DNA from: Lichtheimia corymbifera B2541
Lineage: Eukaryota; Mucoromycota; Mucoromycetes; Mucorales; Lichtheimiaceae
Direction of reading: 5' to 3'
DNA: 64,000 nt
Assembly (NCBI GenBank): GCA_000697475.1
Contig: JNEU01000978.1
Location: 124,001-188,000, forward strand
The first letter of the stretch is position 1. Every line of letters starts with the position of its first letter. Shown here piece by piece: positions 1 through 11,310 of this stretch. A program made the position numbers and the translations under genes. The notes under the pieces are model-generated. The model worked only from the letters and a program-made list of their open reading frames with translations. It did no database searches and was not told the DNA's origin.

Positions 1-1000
1 ATTTATCTCTAAACTTTACAATGAAACATAGGCCCTTCCATACAACAATAGTGCTCGTCGTGGTTAAGCGCACCTTGTCAATCATGTTTCACGATCAAGC
101 TTGACAATCCTAGATACAGGCACTTTTGCGTTTTTACATATGCTAAAAGCGTGATGCTATATGATAAAAGATGTTTGTTCATTGTGAAGTATCATGCAAA
201 TGAGCTGTGTTACACATACACGCACCTGCGCATCTTCCGCTCTATCAGGGTCGAGCTACCTGACAATGAACAAACACCACCTGTCATATAGCATCACGCT
301 TTTCAGCATATATAAAAACGTGAAAGTGCATTTATCTCAAAACTTTACAATGAAACATGGGGTCTTTCATAGAACAATATTGCTCGTCGTAGTGGAGCGC
401 ACCTTGTCAATCATGTTTCACGATCATGCTTGCCAATCCTATATACAGGCACTTTTACGTTTTTACATATGCTGAAAGCGTGATGCTATATGACAAGTGG
501 TGTTTGTTCATTGTGAAGTATCATGCAAATGAATTGGGTTACACATGGACGCCCCTGTGCATCTTCCGCTCTATCAGGGTCGAGCTACTTCATCATGAAC
601 AAGCACCACTTGTCATATAGCATCGTACTTTCCAGCATATATAAAACATAAAATTGCCTGTATCTCTAAACTTGACAATGAAACATAGGGTCTTCAATCG
701 AACAAAGTTGCTCGTCGGGGTGAAGCGCACCTTGGGTGCAAGTTTCATAATCAGGCTCGCCAATCCTAGAATTCACAATGTCACCACCAGCATCGTCGAA
801 AAAAAAATTCAAGAGGTCGACCCATGATCCACTTTGGCTGGTGGGGACATTGCGAAATCTAGGATCGACGAGCCTGATCGTGAAACTTGCACCCAAGGTG
901 CGCTTCACCCCGACGAGCAACTTTGTTCTATGAACGACCCCACATTTCATTGTAAGGTTTAGAGATACAGGCACCTTTATGTTTTACATATGCTGTAACC
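1..1000. repeat. Three ~330-base direct repeats with internal inverted segments
   Basis: Near-identical blocks begin at about 1, 331 and 660. Each starts with a stretch containing aaactttacaatgaaacat, followed about 40 bases on by a gctcgtcg motif and a gcgcaccttg motif. Between blocks there are short inverted pairs: the segment around 150-200 (agcgtgatgctatatga, gtttgttcattgt) recurs in reverse complement at about 260-305, and the same again at 475-520 versus 590-630. Short reading frames here are shadows of the repeat and show no family resemblance. No gene is supported. The blocks look like a diverged tandem array of a non-coding element. Confidence 0.8.
662..968. repeat. Near-palindrome with ~110-base arms
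   Basis: The segment 662-776 is matched in reverse complement by about 856-968, separated by a loop of about 80 bases. Shared pieces include the gagcaactttgttc / gaacaaagttgctc pair and the gtgcaagtttca / tgaaacttgcac pair. Transcription across it would give a long, nearly uninterrupted hairpin. It is one copy of the local repeat unit facing another in the opposite orientation. Confidence 0.85.
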
Positions 1001-1194
1001 ATGATGCTATATGGAAGGTTGATTTGTTCATTGGGAAGTATCATGCAAATGAGCTGTGTTGCACAAAGGAGTCCGTCTGCATCCTCGGCTCTATCGGGGT
1101 CTACCTACTTGACAATGAACAAAGGCCACTTGGCATATAGCATCACGCTTACAGCATATGTAAAAACATAAAGGTGCCTGTTTCTCCAAATTTC

Positions 1195-1800
1195 CATAAT
1201 GATGTGTAGAGGCTTTATGAGAACGATGTTGTTCAGCATGACCGAGAGCACCTCCTGACCAAGTTGTGAGGTCGCCATGGACAATATCGGCGCGCACGGT
1301 CGTACACCCTATTTATGTTACCATCCATTCGCCGTCTCTCCCACATTCAAGGTTTTCATAATGAACTCTGGGGCATTTATGGGAACGAAATTGCTCGGCG
1401 TGGTCGAAAGGGTGTTGTGTGTGAGTTTCATGTTCGAGGTGGGCAACCTCGGGGAACAGGAGCGCCGACCCTACTTTACCCTATTTTTGGGCTGGCCGGC
1501 ATTCAAAATGTTCATAATGAACCATGCGGTTTTTAAATGAATGGAGTTGATCAGCATGTCCCAGAGAACCATCTGTCCAAGTTTCAAGTGCGAGATGGGG
1601 AATCTCAAGAAACTACATACTAATTGACTTTTTCATAAATCCGGCGCTTTCCCAATTTCCCGCCGTCATAGTCAATCCCACATTATGCTCTCCTTTTCGA
1701 AATTTTCAAATGAAGTGTGGGTTCTTTATTAAGACAAAGTTGTTCAGCATGACCTAGAGCATATTGTGTGCAAGTTTGGGGTTCGAGACAGGCAATCCCA
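1195..1800 (+). repeat. Array of a diverged ~90-base motif, plus orientation
   Basis: Copies begin at about 1195, 1358, 1520 and 1710. Each has the order: aatgaa...catg, ggtttttat or ggcatttat, aacaaagttgatcagcatg-like, a gagagca-like stretch, tgtgtgcaagtttca, gaggtgggcaatctc. The blocks at about 20, 350 and 675 belong to the same family. Copies are too diverged for a recent expansion and carry no open frame. What the element is cannot be told from sequence alone. Confidence 0.7.
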
Positions 1801-2745
1801 ATATCATGCATTGATGTCAGTGTATATGGATATGTCTGACTGTCTGACAGATTTAATTTCCACCTCTTCCGCTCCCACTTTATTTCCCTCTTCTTCCATT
1901 CTCAACGGTTGATGCATTCAAGTACAACTACCATCTGCGAACGATTGTCCTGCTTCACCCCATCTTGTCAATGCTACGAATGGCTTTATCTGAAAGCCTT
2001 TGACTGAATGGCCAGTTCCATGGCGTGTACTCCCCACTTCAACACACGCCTTTCTTGAAAGCACACACTGTCTTGCACACCCCAATGCCACAATCAAACG
2101 TAACAGCATTCATTCCAGCAGTTACTATTAGCAATGACTTTATTGTCTCAAGCAGCGTTCACAGCCTTGCCACTCTACTACTACACACGCGCTCTTGTAC
2201 GCTCCTCTGCCGCGACCAAACGTAGCAGCAGTTGCTATTATCAATGTCTTTTACTCCATTGTCTCAAGTTACTTGCAGCAACTTGCTCTGATACATACAA
2301 ATTCCGGTGAATGGGCTCACATATCATATATCAAGTACACCGCAATGCAAGCAATCTTCATCTGGTTGAGCTACGACGGAAGACCAAGAATGCGATAGAC
2401 CAACAGCTGGATGAGAAAAGGGAGCATATCAGCAGCAATCACCTGGCTATATTTAACCAACATATGGGATTTTATGGATGGGTGCAATCAAGTGCAGTAA
2501 TGTGGGATCCTGGAATGTTGCTTTGGTTATTGGCGCGTCGCCCGCAGGAGCGAACACGTGGATGCAGCTGAGGATGATGATTGATGGATTGGACGGGATT
2601 GCCGGAATGGATCATACCTTGGTGAAAGGTGCTTTTCAGTCATGGACGTTATTGGGATACTCAAGTCGATGCATGCAGCAGCTATTTTGCAATCATGGAT
2701 GAAGGGTGCTTATGACTGCAGCAACCAAGAATAAATAACACAATG
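1520..2745. repeat. Left arm of a large inverted repeat
   Basis: This arm matches 5405-6660 in reverse complement. Three anchors give almost the same midpoint: aaatccggcgcttt at ~1638 with its complement at ~6506; cgtaacagcattcattcc at ~2098 with its complement at ~6030; catgcagcagct at ~2670 with its complement at ~5476. Pairing positions sum to about 8150, so the arms have kept nearly equal length despite base divergence. Inside the arm, an internal block around 2098-2200 is partly repeated around 2219-2275 (cagcagttactatta / cagcagttgctatta, then attgtctcaag). No protein of recognisable family is encoded. Confidence 0.8.
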
Positions 2746-5404
2746 ATCCCTGTTGACTCGATGTGATTCGCACGTATTTTATTCAATATACAACACCGTT
2801 CCCTTATTATGTTTCTCTTGGCAAGATGATGGATACTTGAGGAGGAAGCATGCAAGATCCCACTCGTTTGTAGCTAAGGCTTGGATGATTCTCATAATGA
2901 CGGCGACTTTAATCGATGAAGACGACCATGGCAAAGAAGAAGTTACAAGTATCGTTTATTATCCACTGGTATTTAGCTAGCATATTCCTTTCTTGTTGCT
3001 GCTTGTGGATTACACCTCATTGGATGAAATAAAGGTGGTACCGTTAATAATGAAAGCATGTTTCAATACGATGCACTTCTAAGATATTCCGCTTGAGAAA
3101 ATGGCATAGGAATGATTTTGGTCTTGTAGGGTGCAAGTAGCTGCAGTACCATGATGTGAGAAAAGAAATCAGTATCGTAACCAAAAACATTTACCAAAGC
3201 TTTCGATGATGGAGGCATACGGCAATCCTAACGTAGTCCGCTAATGGACGGATGAAGGCACAGGTATGCGCCGTCATACAAACTCGGTGTCCCAAACAGC
3301 GTGGAGGTGCCTGATCTCGGCTCCATTAGATCGAGGAAGGTCTGGCAATCAACGCAACACAAACGTAAACCGGAATCATAAAAGCACTGGATCGCACTTG
3401 TCTCTTGGTGGTGGCTGGTAACATACACTAGAGTTAGTCGTAGTAGTACTTGATGTAGTATCGTCAACTCTTGTGTACACTCTGTAGTGGTTGATCGTGA
3501 GGATTGTTTACCTTTGTTGTTTTTTATCCAATACTATCACGCACACTCTTATACCTTTGTTGATGCACTTGAATGGTCCCTGAAATCGGAAATAAAATAA
3601 TGAATCGGACAAGCTGAGTAGTGGTACACAAATGAGCATGCGGGCTGTGTGTCGTTCAATACACAAACCCCTGGTCTGTGCGCTGGAATTATACTATATC
3701 GAGTAAGGAATAGCTATGTCTCCGCTTCCCTGCTATGTTTCACCATGCACATTACACCTTTTCTTTCAAAAAGTACCCTTTACACACCTATAAAGCATAC
3801 CTTTACTACTGATTCCTACACGCTGAATTGACAGCCAATGAGATTAGAGCCCCAAAAAGGTCACAATAGCCAATCCAACGTCAGAGCGGGAGTCAAATTG
3901 GGATTGAAAGATATAAAAGAAGGGCGCTTCCCCACTTTTTTTTCTTTTCTTTTCTTTTCGTTAGAGCACCGATTGGCGGGAGCAGTCCTAGTGATTGTTA
4001 GCCTTCTGACCGTTACAATTCCGTAAACAGAGGACTGTAATACCTTCCAGGTCTTTGAAGGCCTGTTTAAGGGCTGCTTCCTTAAGTGCGACTGTAAATC
4101 TTTGCAGTTCTTCAAGTTCTGGTTAAGGGCTGCTTCCTCTGTGCCTTGGTCAAGGTTGGTGTCCTTGGCTTAAGGCGGGAATGATGAGGCAAACCTTCTC
4201 GTGGTCATCCCTGTCAGTACACGAGTCGTTGTAGACTTGTGGAAACCAATTGCCTCTTAGTTTTAGTCTTGAATACAAATCATAATAAACTTTCTTCTCT
4301 TTAAAACTTAAACTTGAGCTTTTATAAACAAGTAATATCTCAAATGAAAGATAAAAGTGCTGCGGTCAACATGAGACCAATGTTGGGTGGGGTTATATTG
4401 GTGGAACACGCTTAAAAACGCGTTTATAGTTCCCGGACTCGAGTCTTTTGGTGACATTCTATCATCGTTTCTGTACAAATAATATAACAAACGATAGAGA
4501 AAAGTCGTGCGATCAATATGATATATATATATCGTGGGGCATATGTTTGAGAGACGTGTGGAGAATCGCGTTTTTAGTTGGTCGACATGTCATTTTCCCC
4601 TTTCTTTGTCCATAGCTACCTCCACTAAATCCCATCCTTTTTACACGAGTAATACCGCAAAAGATAGAGAAAGGTCGTGTGATTAATATGGTATCAATAA
4701 AATATATGCAAGTTTATTTGGATCACAAGGAAAAAGGGTGGGGAGTATGTGGGGTATGATACAACAGGAGCAAGCAGTAACCAGCCAGATCGTTAACACG
4801 TTCCCCTTCCTTTCTACATTGCGTGCATTCAGGCCTTTTATTGTTGATTGACACCAAGATCTCGCTATATACTCGCGGCGTGGGTGACTAAAAGCTTTGG
4901 TTTTCCTGTAAACTCGAGATTGCCATGGCAAGTCCAATTGGTGCACTCGTCAACGTATCCATGGATACTCTGGGGGTATTCGGGAAACCTGGAGACGCAA
5001 GCAGCACTGTGAGCATATGGGATCTGTCGACACGCCCATCGCAGCAACCGACCCACCTTGATCCCTTCTGTACCTTGGTGTGGCTATCCTTTCCAGTGCC
5101 GGGTGTATACGAGTCATCGACCAAGCCAAGCAATAGACATGGGTCATACGATAAGAAGATTACAGCACCATCCTCTTGATCTTATCTGCATATGCTCTGC
5201 CGTTACTTGATTCAAGGCACCTTACTGGATCGTGGACAATAGCAGCAAGCACTCCCTGTAAACTAGACTCATATCTTTTTGACAAGTCAGCGCTGGAACA
5301 CAGCTTAAAACATATTGCAGTTGATACATATAGTTTATTCTTTTATTACTGCTACCAAAATAAAGATCACAAAGAAACTATATAACCAAACGGATCACGT
5401 ATCT
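2746..5404. other. Spacer between the inverted-repeat arms, no gene supported
   Basis: About 2.66 kb lie between the arms. I could not align its two halves to each other. The longest open frames are under 90 codons and lack splice-consistent partners or recognisable domains. A pyrimidine-rich run with repeated tttct lies at 3937-3960. The segment aagggctgcttcc occurs twice, near 4071 and 4124, close to the symmetry centre of the whole structure at about 4075. If this is a foldback-type element, any transposase it once carried is not visible. Confidence 0.6.
4320..4700. repeat. Three diverged tandem units of ~145-172 bases
   Basis: The marker gatagagaaaagtcgtgcgatcaatatg at 4492 recurs as a close variant at 4664 and as a weaker variant at 4347. 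The sections following the first two markers also resemble each other (a gtgggg, then acgcgtttatagtt or tcgcgtttttagtt). The block sits in the spacer of the large inverted repeat. Confidence 0.6.
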
Positions 5405-6660
5405 TATACGGGTATCATTGCGTCATTGTACGTTGGTTGCTGCCATCAGAAACATTCCCATCCTTGATCCCAAATCAGTTGCTGCATGATTTGCCTCGAG
5501 TATCCGCATTCATCCACGGCGCGTTCCATCTTGTCATTTCGATCCAATCCGCCATCCTCTGCCGTATGTATCCATGTGATACGATCCGTCCTTCATGTTG
5601 ACGACGTGTCAAGCAGCCCATCCATCCATCCATCATAACCATTGTAAATCCCAATAAGAAAAAGCCCATCATCCTTGGTTGATCACTTTCCATCGCATCT
5701 CATCCATGCGAATATTGCTTGTATTGCGGTGTACTTGATAGCTGATATCGCACCCCATCCATAGGAACTCGTATGCATCAAAACAAGTTGCTACATGCAA
5801 ATAAAGTTGCTGCTATACAATGGCTATCTGATGTTCGCGTAAAAAAGGCTGTACGGCAGGGTTGCTGCAAGTTAACTTGAGACAATGGAGTGAAGACCTT
5901 GCAAATAGCAACAGCTGCAACGTTGGGTCGCGGCAGAAAAGTGTGCAAGAACGTGTGTTGTAGTAGAGTGACAAGGCTGTGAACGCTGTTTGAGACAATG
6001 AAGTAAAGACCTTGCTAATAGCAGCTGCTGGAATGAATGCTGTTACGTTTGATTGTCGTAAAGGAGCGTCCAAGAGAGTGTGTAGTGTCAAAAGACGCGC
6101 GTGTTGTAGCAGTGGGGTGCACACGCCATGAAGTTGCCATTCAGTCACAGACAATAGGATCAAGGCAGTTGTAGAATTGACATGATGGGTTGAGACAGAG
6201 CAATCGTTCGCAGGTGGTAGTTGTACTTGAATGGGGCAGCAGTTGAGAATGGGAGGAAGAGGCAAGAAGGCGGGAGTGGAAGAGGTAGGAAATTAAATAG
6301 GTCAGGCACAGTCAGACATATTCATGCACACAATAAATTAATAAATCCATGACCTTAAATGCCTCTCTCGAACATGAAACTTGCACACAAAATGCTCTTG
6401 GTCATGCTGATCAATTTTGTCTTAATAAAGAACCCATGCTTCATTTGAAAATTTCGAAAGGGAGAGCATAATGTGGGGTTTACTATGACGGCGGGAAATT
6501 GGGGAAGCGCCGGATTTATGAAAAAGTCAATTACTATGTAGTTTCTTGGGGTTCCCCACCTTGAACTTGAAACTTGGTATGAAGGTTCGCTGGGACATTC
6601 TGATCAACTCCATTCATTTAAAAATCGCATGGTTCATTATGATGTTACAATGAATCGGAC
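5405..6660. repeat. Right arm of the large inverted repeat
   Basis: Reverse-complement partner of 1520-2745, centred on about 4075. The minus strand carries a 150-codon open frame (5813-6265), and the shorter left-arm frame shares two short peptide stretches with it (QSNVTAFIPA and RSCTL-CRD). That shows frame conservation over part of the arm, but the codons also fit simple preservation of a repeat, and no domain is recognisable, so I do not call a gene. Confidence 0.8.
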
Positions 6661-7340
6661 GGCCCATATATAGGACGGACGGAGCGCAAGTAGGGTGCAT
6701 AGTGCACACCCCCGCGCTTGTTCATCTCAAACTCCAAACTTGGTCAGCCGGTCGGGCTTCGACATGCTGATCAATTCCATTCATTTAAAAACCGTATGCT
6801 TCATTGTGAGAAATAAAATGGGGGCGTCCGACAATGAATGGACAGGAATATATATAGGATGAACGGCCCATAATGCCGAGATTGCCCACCACAAACTTGA
6901 AACTTTCACACAAGATGCTCTCGGGCATGCTGATCACCTTTGTCTTAATAAAAACCTCATGCTTCATTTAAGAATTTGGAATGGGAGGGTATAATATGGG
7001 ATTGACTATGGTGGACGGAAATTGGGTGTCCGTCGGATTTCATGGTTTATCGAAATAGTATTAATCACCTTGGGATTCCCACTTTTGAACTTGAAACTTG
7101 GTAAGAAGGTTCTCTGCGACATGCTGATCAACTCCATTCATTTAAAAACCACATGCTTCATTGTGAAATTTTTGAATGCGGGACGATTCAAATGTAGGAG
7201 ACCCGATGGGGGCGACCCACCGCCCCGAAGTTGTCCACCTTCCACTCGAAAATTGGTCAGAAAGTTCTCTCAGCGATGCTGATCAACTTTGTTCTAATAA
7301 AGACACTATGATTCATTATGGCACTTTTGAATGGGAGCGT
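6660..7340 (-). repeat. Array of the ~90-base motif, minus orientation
   Basis: Further copies of the motif seen at 20-1800 appear here on the opposite strand, at about 6720-6820, 6890-6985, 7080-7175 and 7240-7330, together with the two at 6365-6450 and 6555-6655 inside the right arm. Each has the reversed order: cccacc...ttgaaact, then a cacaagatgctctcgg-like stretch, gcatgctgatcaa, then cattcatttaaaaacc or ttaataaaaacc, and catgcttcatt. The array therefore flips polarity across the island. Confidence 0.7.
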
Positions 7341-7645
7341 CTGACGATGAACGGAGGGGAACTTAATAAGTAGGGTGTATGGGTTCATGAATTGACAAGG
7401 TCGCTGTTCCAGCGTTGTTCAGTCAAATCGTCACGGATCAAGACGTTTAATAGATGGGAATGTTGGGCTGAAGCAGGGGAATCGTTCACATGCAGTGGAA
7501 TGGGCAACAGTTACGAATGGGAAGAAGAAGCTATTAGCTACCAATTTATGGACTGATAATTTGGAGTAGTCTATTTTCATTCTACCGACGGCAGCGGTGG
7601 TGCATTGTAGTAGCACGCTTCTTTACCAGCAACCAAAACAAAACC
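7341..7645. promoter_or_regulatory. Aminopeptidase upstream region containing a repeat remnant
   Basis: The 300 bases before the aminopeptidase start include, at about 7470-7535, a stretch resembling 6195-6265 of the right arm (gaatcgttc, then ggaatgggcaacagtt, then aatgggaagaag). The repeat thus reaches to within about 110 bases of the start codon and forms part of the presumed promoter. No clear TATA box is visible. Confidence 0.5.
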
Positions 7646-9510
7646 ATGACACGATTCCTTCTTGGGCGCCTGGCAGCACGACATGCACTTGGTCGCCATG
7701 TACGCACTACACCTATTCCACGTAGACTATTCACCAATGCCAGCAACTACGATGCACTCGTCTTGGGATCCTATACCGATGCCGAGCAAATTACCTTTTC
7801 CGCTTCTCGTGACATTACTTCCAGCACGCGTCAAACCTTAGTCGAGCAACTTGCAGCATCCGGTTTCAAAAAGGAGGGCGATGTGCGTGTTTTGTACAAT
7901 GTGGGTGGTGTCAAGCAAGTGGCTGTTGTATCCCTCGGCAAGCAAGGCAGGGATGAAGCTACTCAGTTGGAACAAGCACGCAAAGCTGTAAGTGGGATGG
8001 CTATAACATACGGAATGATGATGATGGCTGATGATATGATTATAGTCAGCTCTTGGTATTCAAGCATTACAGAAACAAGGTGTCGAGAATGTGGGTGTGG
8101 ATGTATCCGTCAATGCACAAGGTGCTGCTGAAGGTGCTGTTCTCGCTCAATTTTGCCTCGACAAGCTCAAGAATGAAGCCGATCGTCGTAAACCGATTCA
8201 AGTCAACCCTTTCGCTGCAGAATCAAACACTGAACGTGATTGGGAAACTGGATACATTTATGGCACATCACAAAACCTCGCACGCATGTTGATGACAACT
8301 CCTGGCAACCTTATGACTCCAAAGTTGTTCACCGAAGAAGTCGCTTATCTACTTGCTGGTCTTGAAAACACTGAAGTGATCGTCCGTGATGAAGAATGGG
8401 CTATACGTAACAAGATGAATTCGTTCTTGGCTGTTGCTAAGGGAAGGTAAGTTGCATCAAGTGGATAAAGGGAGGATCGTACATACTGATAATGTGTTTG
8501 AATGGATAGCAAGGAGCCTCTTCGATTCTTGGAAATCCATTATCGTGGTGCTGGTGAAGATCAAAAGCCTCATGGATTGGTTGGCAAAGGTGTGACCTTT
8601 GATTCGTAAGTGTTGTCAATGCATGATTCTGATTATGCAGGATGGCTAATGGGCTGGTGTTAAAAATAGGGGAGGCATCTCGCTCAAACCATCCAACAAC
8701 ATGGCCTTGATGAAGGGTGATATGGGCGGTGCTGCTACTGTTGCGGCCTCATTATATGCCATTGCCAAACTTCAGCTACCCGTCAACGTGATTGCCTGTA
8801 TGCCTTTGTGTGAGAATATGCCATCGGGTGGTGCTACCAAACCAGGCGATGTGGTGCGTGCCATGAATGGGAAATCAATTGAAGTGATGGATACCGATGC
8901 AGAAGGCCGTCTTATCTTGGTAAGAAGAAAAAGTATATTCATAAATGCTGATATACTAATGGAGGATGGGACATAGGCTGATGCATTGTACTATCTCAGT
9001 TCCAAGTATTCACCCGAAAGCTTAATCGATCTTGCTACTTTGACGGGCGCAATGGATGTAGCATTGGGAAATGCGTTTGCAGGCGTCTTCACCAATTCCG
9101 ACTTGTTGTGGCAGCGACTTGAAAGTGCTGGCAAGATGACTTCAGATCCATTCTGGCGTATGCCTTTGCATGATGCGTACTTGAAAGAAATGAAGGAGTC
9201 TACAGTTGCTGACCTTAACAATTTGGGCAAAGGTCGATCGGGAGGTGCATGCTCAGCGGCTGCTTTCCTCAAGGAGTTTGTTGCTGGTGTGGAATCTGAG
9301 CAACCACTTGCATGGGCACATATCGACATTGCCGGTGTCATGGACAGCGATGCCACCCAAGGTTATCATATCAAGGGCATGAGCGGTAAGTTGATTCTAC
9401 TTGTTATCTCGAGTGAGAGAGGAATGCAAGGACTAAGCACAATGCATATTATTATTATAGGCCGACCCACACGATCATTGGTCGAATATATGCGAAGAGT
9501 GTCAGCATAG
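7646..9510 (+). CDS. Leucyl aminopeptidase, M17 family, probably mitochondrial
   Basis: Six exons (7646-7987, 8046-8446, 8510-8605, 8670-8919, 8977-9385, 9461-9510) join in frame to 515 residues. The family removes N-terminal amino acids from peptides using two metal ions in a hexamer. The diagnostic catalytic block is present: [15 protein letters not shown], followed by MKGDMGGAA and then [14 protein letters not shown], which supply the metal-binding Lys, Asp and Glu and the catalytic Arg. The usual NTDAEGRL has Asp for Asn. [19 protein letters not shown] segment near the C-terminus also fits M17. The first 35 residues are rich in Arg and Ala and lack acidic residues, like a mitochondrial presequence; that location is inference. 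All introns are 55-75 bases with gtaag donors. Repeat sequence lies just upstream. Confidence 0.93.
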
Positions 9511-10123
9511 AGATAGATGATCAAGAAGAAGTTTGGATTAGAGAGGTAGAAACAGCAATGTGAAAAGTAAACTTGGGCAACTTGCCACGATTGCGGTGTA
9601 ATTAGCTATTATCCTTGTGTCACAAGAAAATGATTTTCCTCGAGGGGGGAGTAGATCTTACAACCAAGGAGGGAAAAGAGGCGCCAAGAGGCAATTGATT
9701 ATTTGGTGGCATTGAGTTTTATTCATTGGATTTGATTGTTTTCAATCTAATAGAAAATGCTACATTGGACCTTGCTACATGTGTAAAGATAAGCGTATCC
9801 AGGTACACGGAGCACAATGGATGATTTAGTATCAACAAAGAAAACGAAGCACACACTATACTCATCGCTACACAAGCATATCTTCAACACGCGGCGCACT
9901 TGCCTAGTTTTGACCTGTTTGGGCAACCCATCACTTCTTTTTGTTCTCTTTTGCTTACTCGACGCACGTATACATCTCTTTGGAAACGAGCTTTTTCTCC
10001 CTTTCGATTTGTAACAACCCATATCTCGTCCGAGTTAAAGCAACAAAATCCACCACTTGACACCAATATTATCACCACCAACTCCAACACTACTACTACC
10101 ACTACCGTTCTCTATACCACAAC
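9511..10123. other. Intergenic, aminopeptidase 3' end to septin start
   Basis: About 610 bases with no supported gene. It should contain the aminopeptidase 3' UTR and the septin promoter and 5' UTR. The last 60 bases before the septin start are rich in cac/act triplets. Short open frames on both strands overlap each other and have no domain signal. Confidence 0.6.
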
Positions 10124-11310
10124 ATGTCTCCTCGATCGAGACGCAATGCCATTTCTTATTTCAACGTGATGGTCGTTGGATTCTCGGGTGTCGGCAAGAC
10201 GTCTTTCATCAAAACTCTCATGGCGGCCCTGAAAGCCGAGATGCCCAAAGACAAGCGTGAGTCGTTTGGTAGTATGCCCGAAGGCACTCGACACCAAATT
10301 GATGGCCCACTTGAAAAGACGACCACACCTTATACTGCGTCAGTGGGTATCGACGTGGATGGCGAAAAAGTCATGCTGACGCTTATTGATACGCCCGGTT
10401 TCCAAGGAGATTTCAAGATTGATAAACAGCTGCATGATATTCTCGGTTATATTGAGCATCAGTTTGACTTGACTTTGGCCGAGGTAAAGATTTAATACTG
10501 CCTCACATACCGCATATGAATGTTGATGTTTACTCGTCTCAATAGGAAAATAAGGTCAAACGTAATCCCAAAGCAGTAGACACTCAGGTGCATGCTTGTT
10601 TATATGTCCTTGATCCTGCTAAGCGTGCATTGGATGAATACGACATTCGCATCCTTTCTCGACTTTCGCAACGTGTCAATGTGATCCCAGTGATTGGCAA
10701 AGCTGATACTCTTACTTCCGCTCAACGCAGTCGATTTAAGCCAACCATCATTCATGATGTTTACACCACTCACAAGATCCCACTTTACGGTCTCCCAGAA
10801 GATGATGATGACGAAGACGAAGAAGAAGAGGAGGCAAAGGATGCTGAAAAGGATGGACAAGAAGACAAGAACAATACATCAGAAGAGAAGGAAAATGGTC
10901 AAAGTGACAAAAAGGGCAAGAACAATACGCTCGATGATTTCCTCAGCCAATTCAACTATGAAGAAGAGGACGAAGAGACACAAGCATTTATCGATTATCT
11001 GCGATTGATTCCCTTTGCAGTGATTGCATACGAAGACGACCCAGAGACTGGTGAACCTGTGGAGATCGATGATATCAAGATTGGACGTGATTATGGATGG
11101 GTCAAGATTGATTGCCTTAGCGACCAATATAGCGATTTTGTAGCCTTGAAGACGTTATTGTTGTCAAGCCATCGTCGTATTCTTCAAAGCGAGACCTTGG
11201 AACGTTATTACGAGCAATATCGCACAGAGCGTCTCTTGGTGAGAAGAGCAACTCGTATGAAGAGCATGGACATTGGCAAGAAAATCCTTGAAGATCTCAA
11301 CCACCTGTAA
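10124..11310 (+). CDS. Divergent septin-family GTPase
   Basis: Two exons (10124-10483, 10546-11310) give 374 residues. Septins are GTP-binding proteins that polymerise at sites of polarised growth and septation. Seen here: P-loop GFSGVGKT (residues 19-26), DTPG switch region near residue 87, GKAD specificity motif (171-174), the HACLYVLDP core just before it, and a septin-like C-terminal stretch YGWVKIDCLSDQYSDF. Odd points: the P-loop and following residues (SFIKTL) differ from the usual GESGLGKSTLINTL; a strongly acidic, lysine-mixed insert lies at about 205-267; and the protein stops soon after the GTPase domain without the long coiled coil of many septins. Which septin group it belongs to I cannot tell; a fast-evolving paralogue is likely. 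Confidence 0.88.

Noticed and set aside
5813..6265. 150-codon minus-strand frame in the right arm
   Set aside because: It partly matches the left-arm frame, but as expected of repeat DNA; no domain or start context supports a protein.
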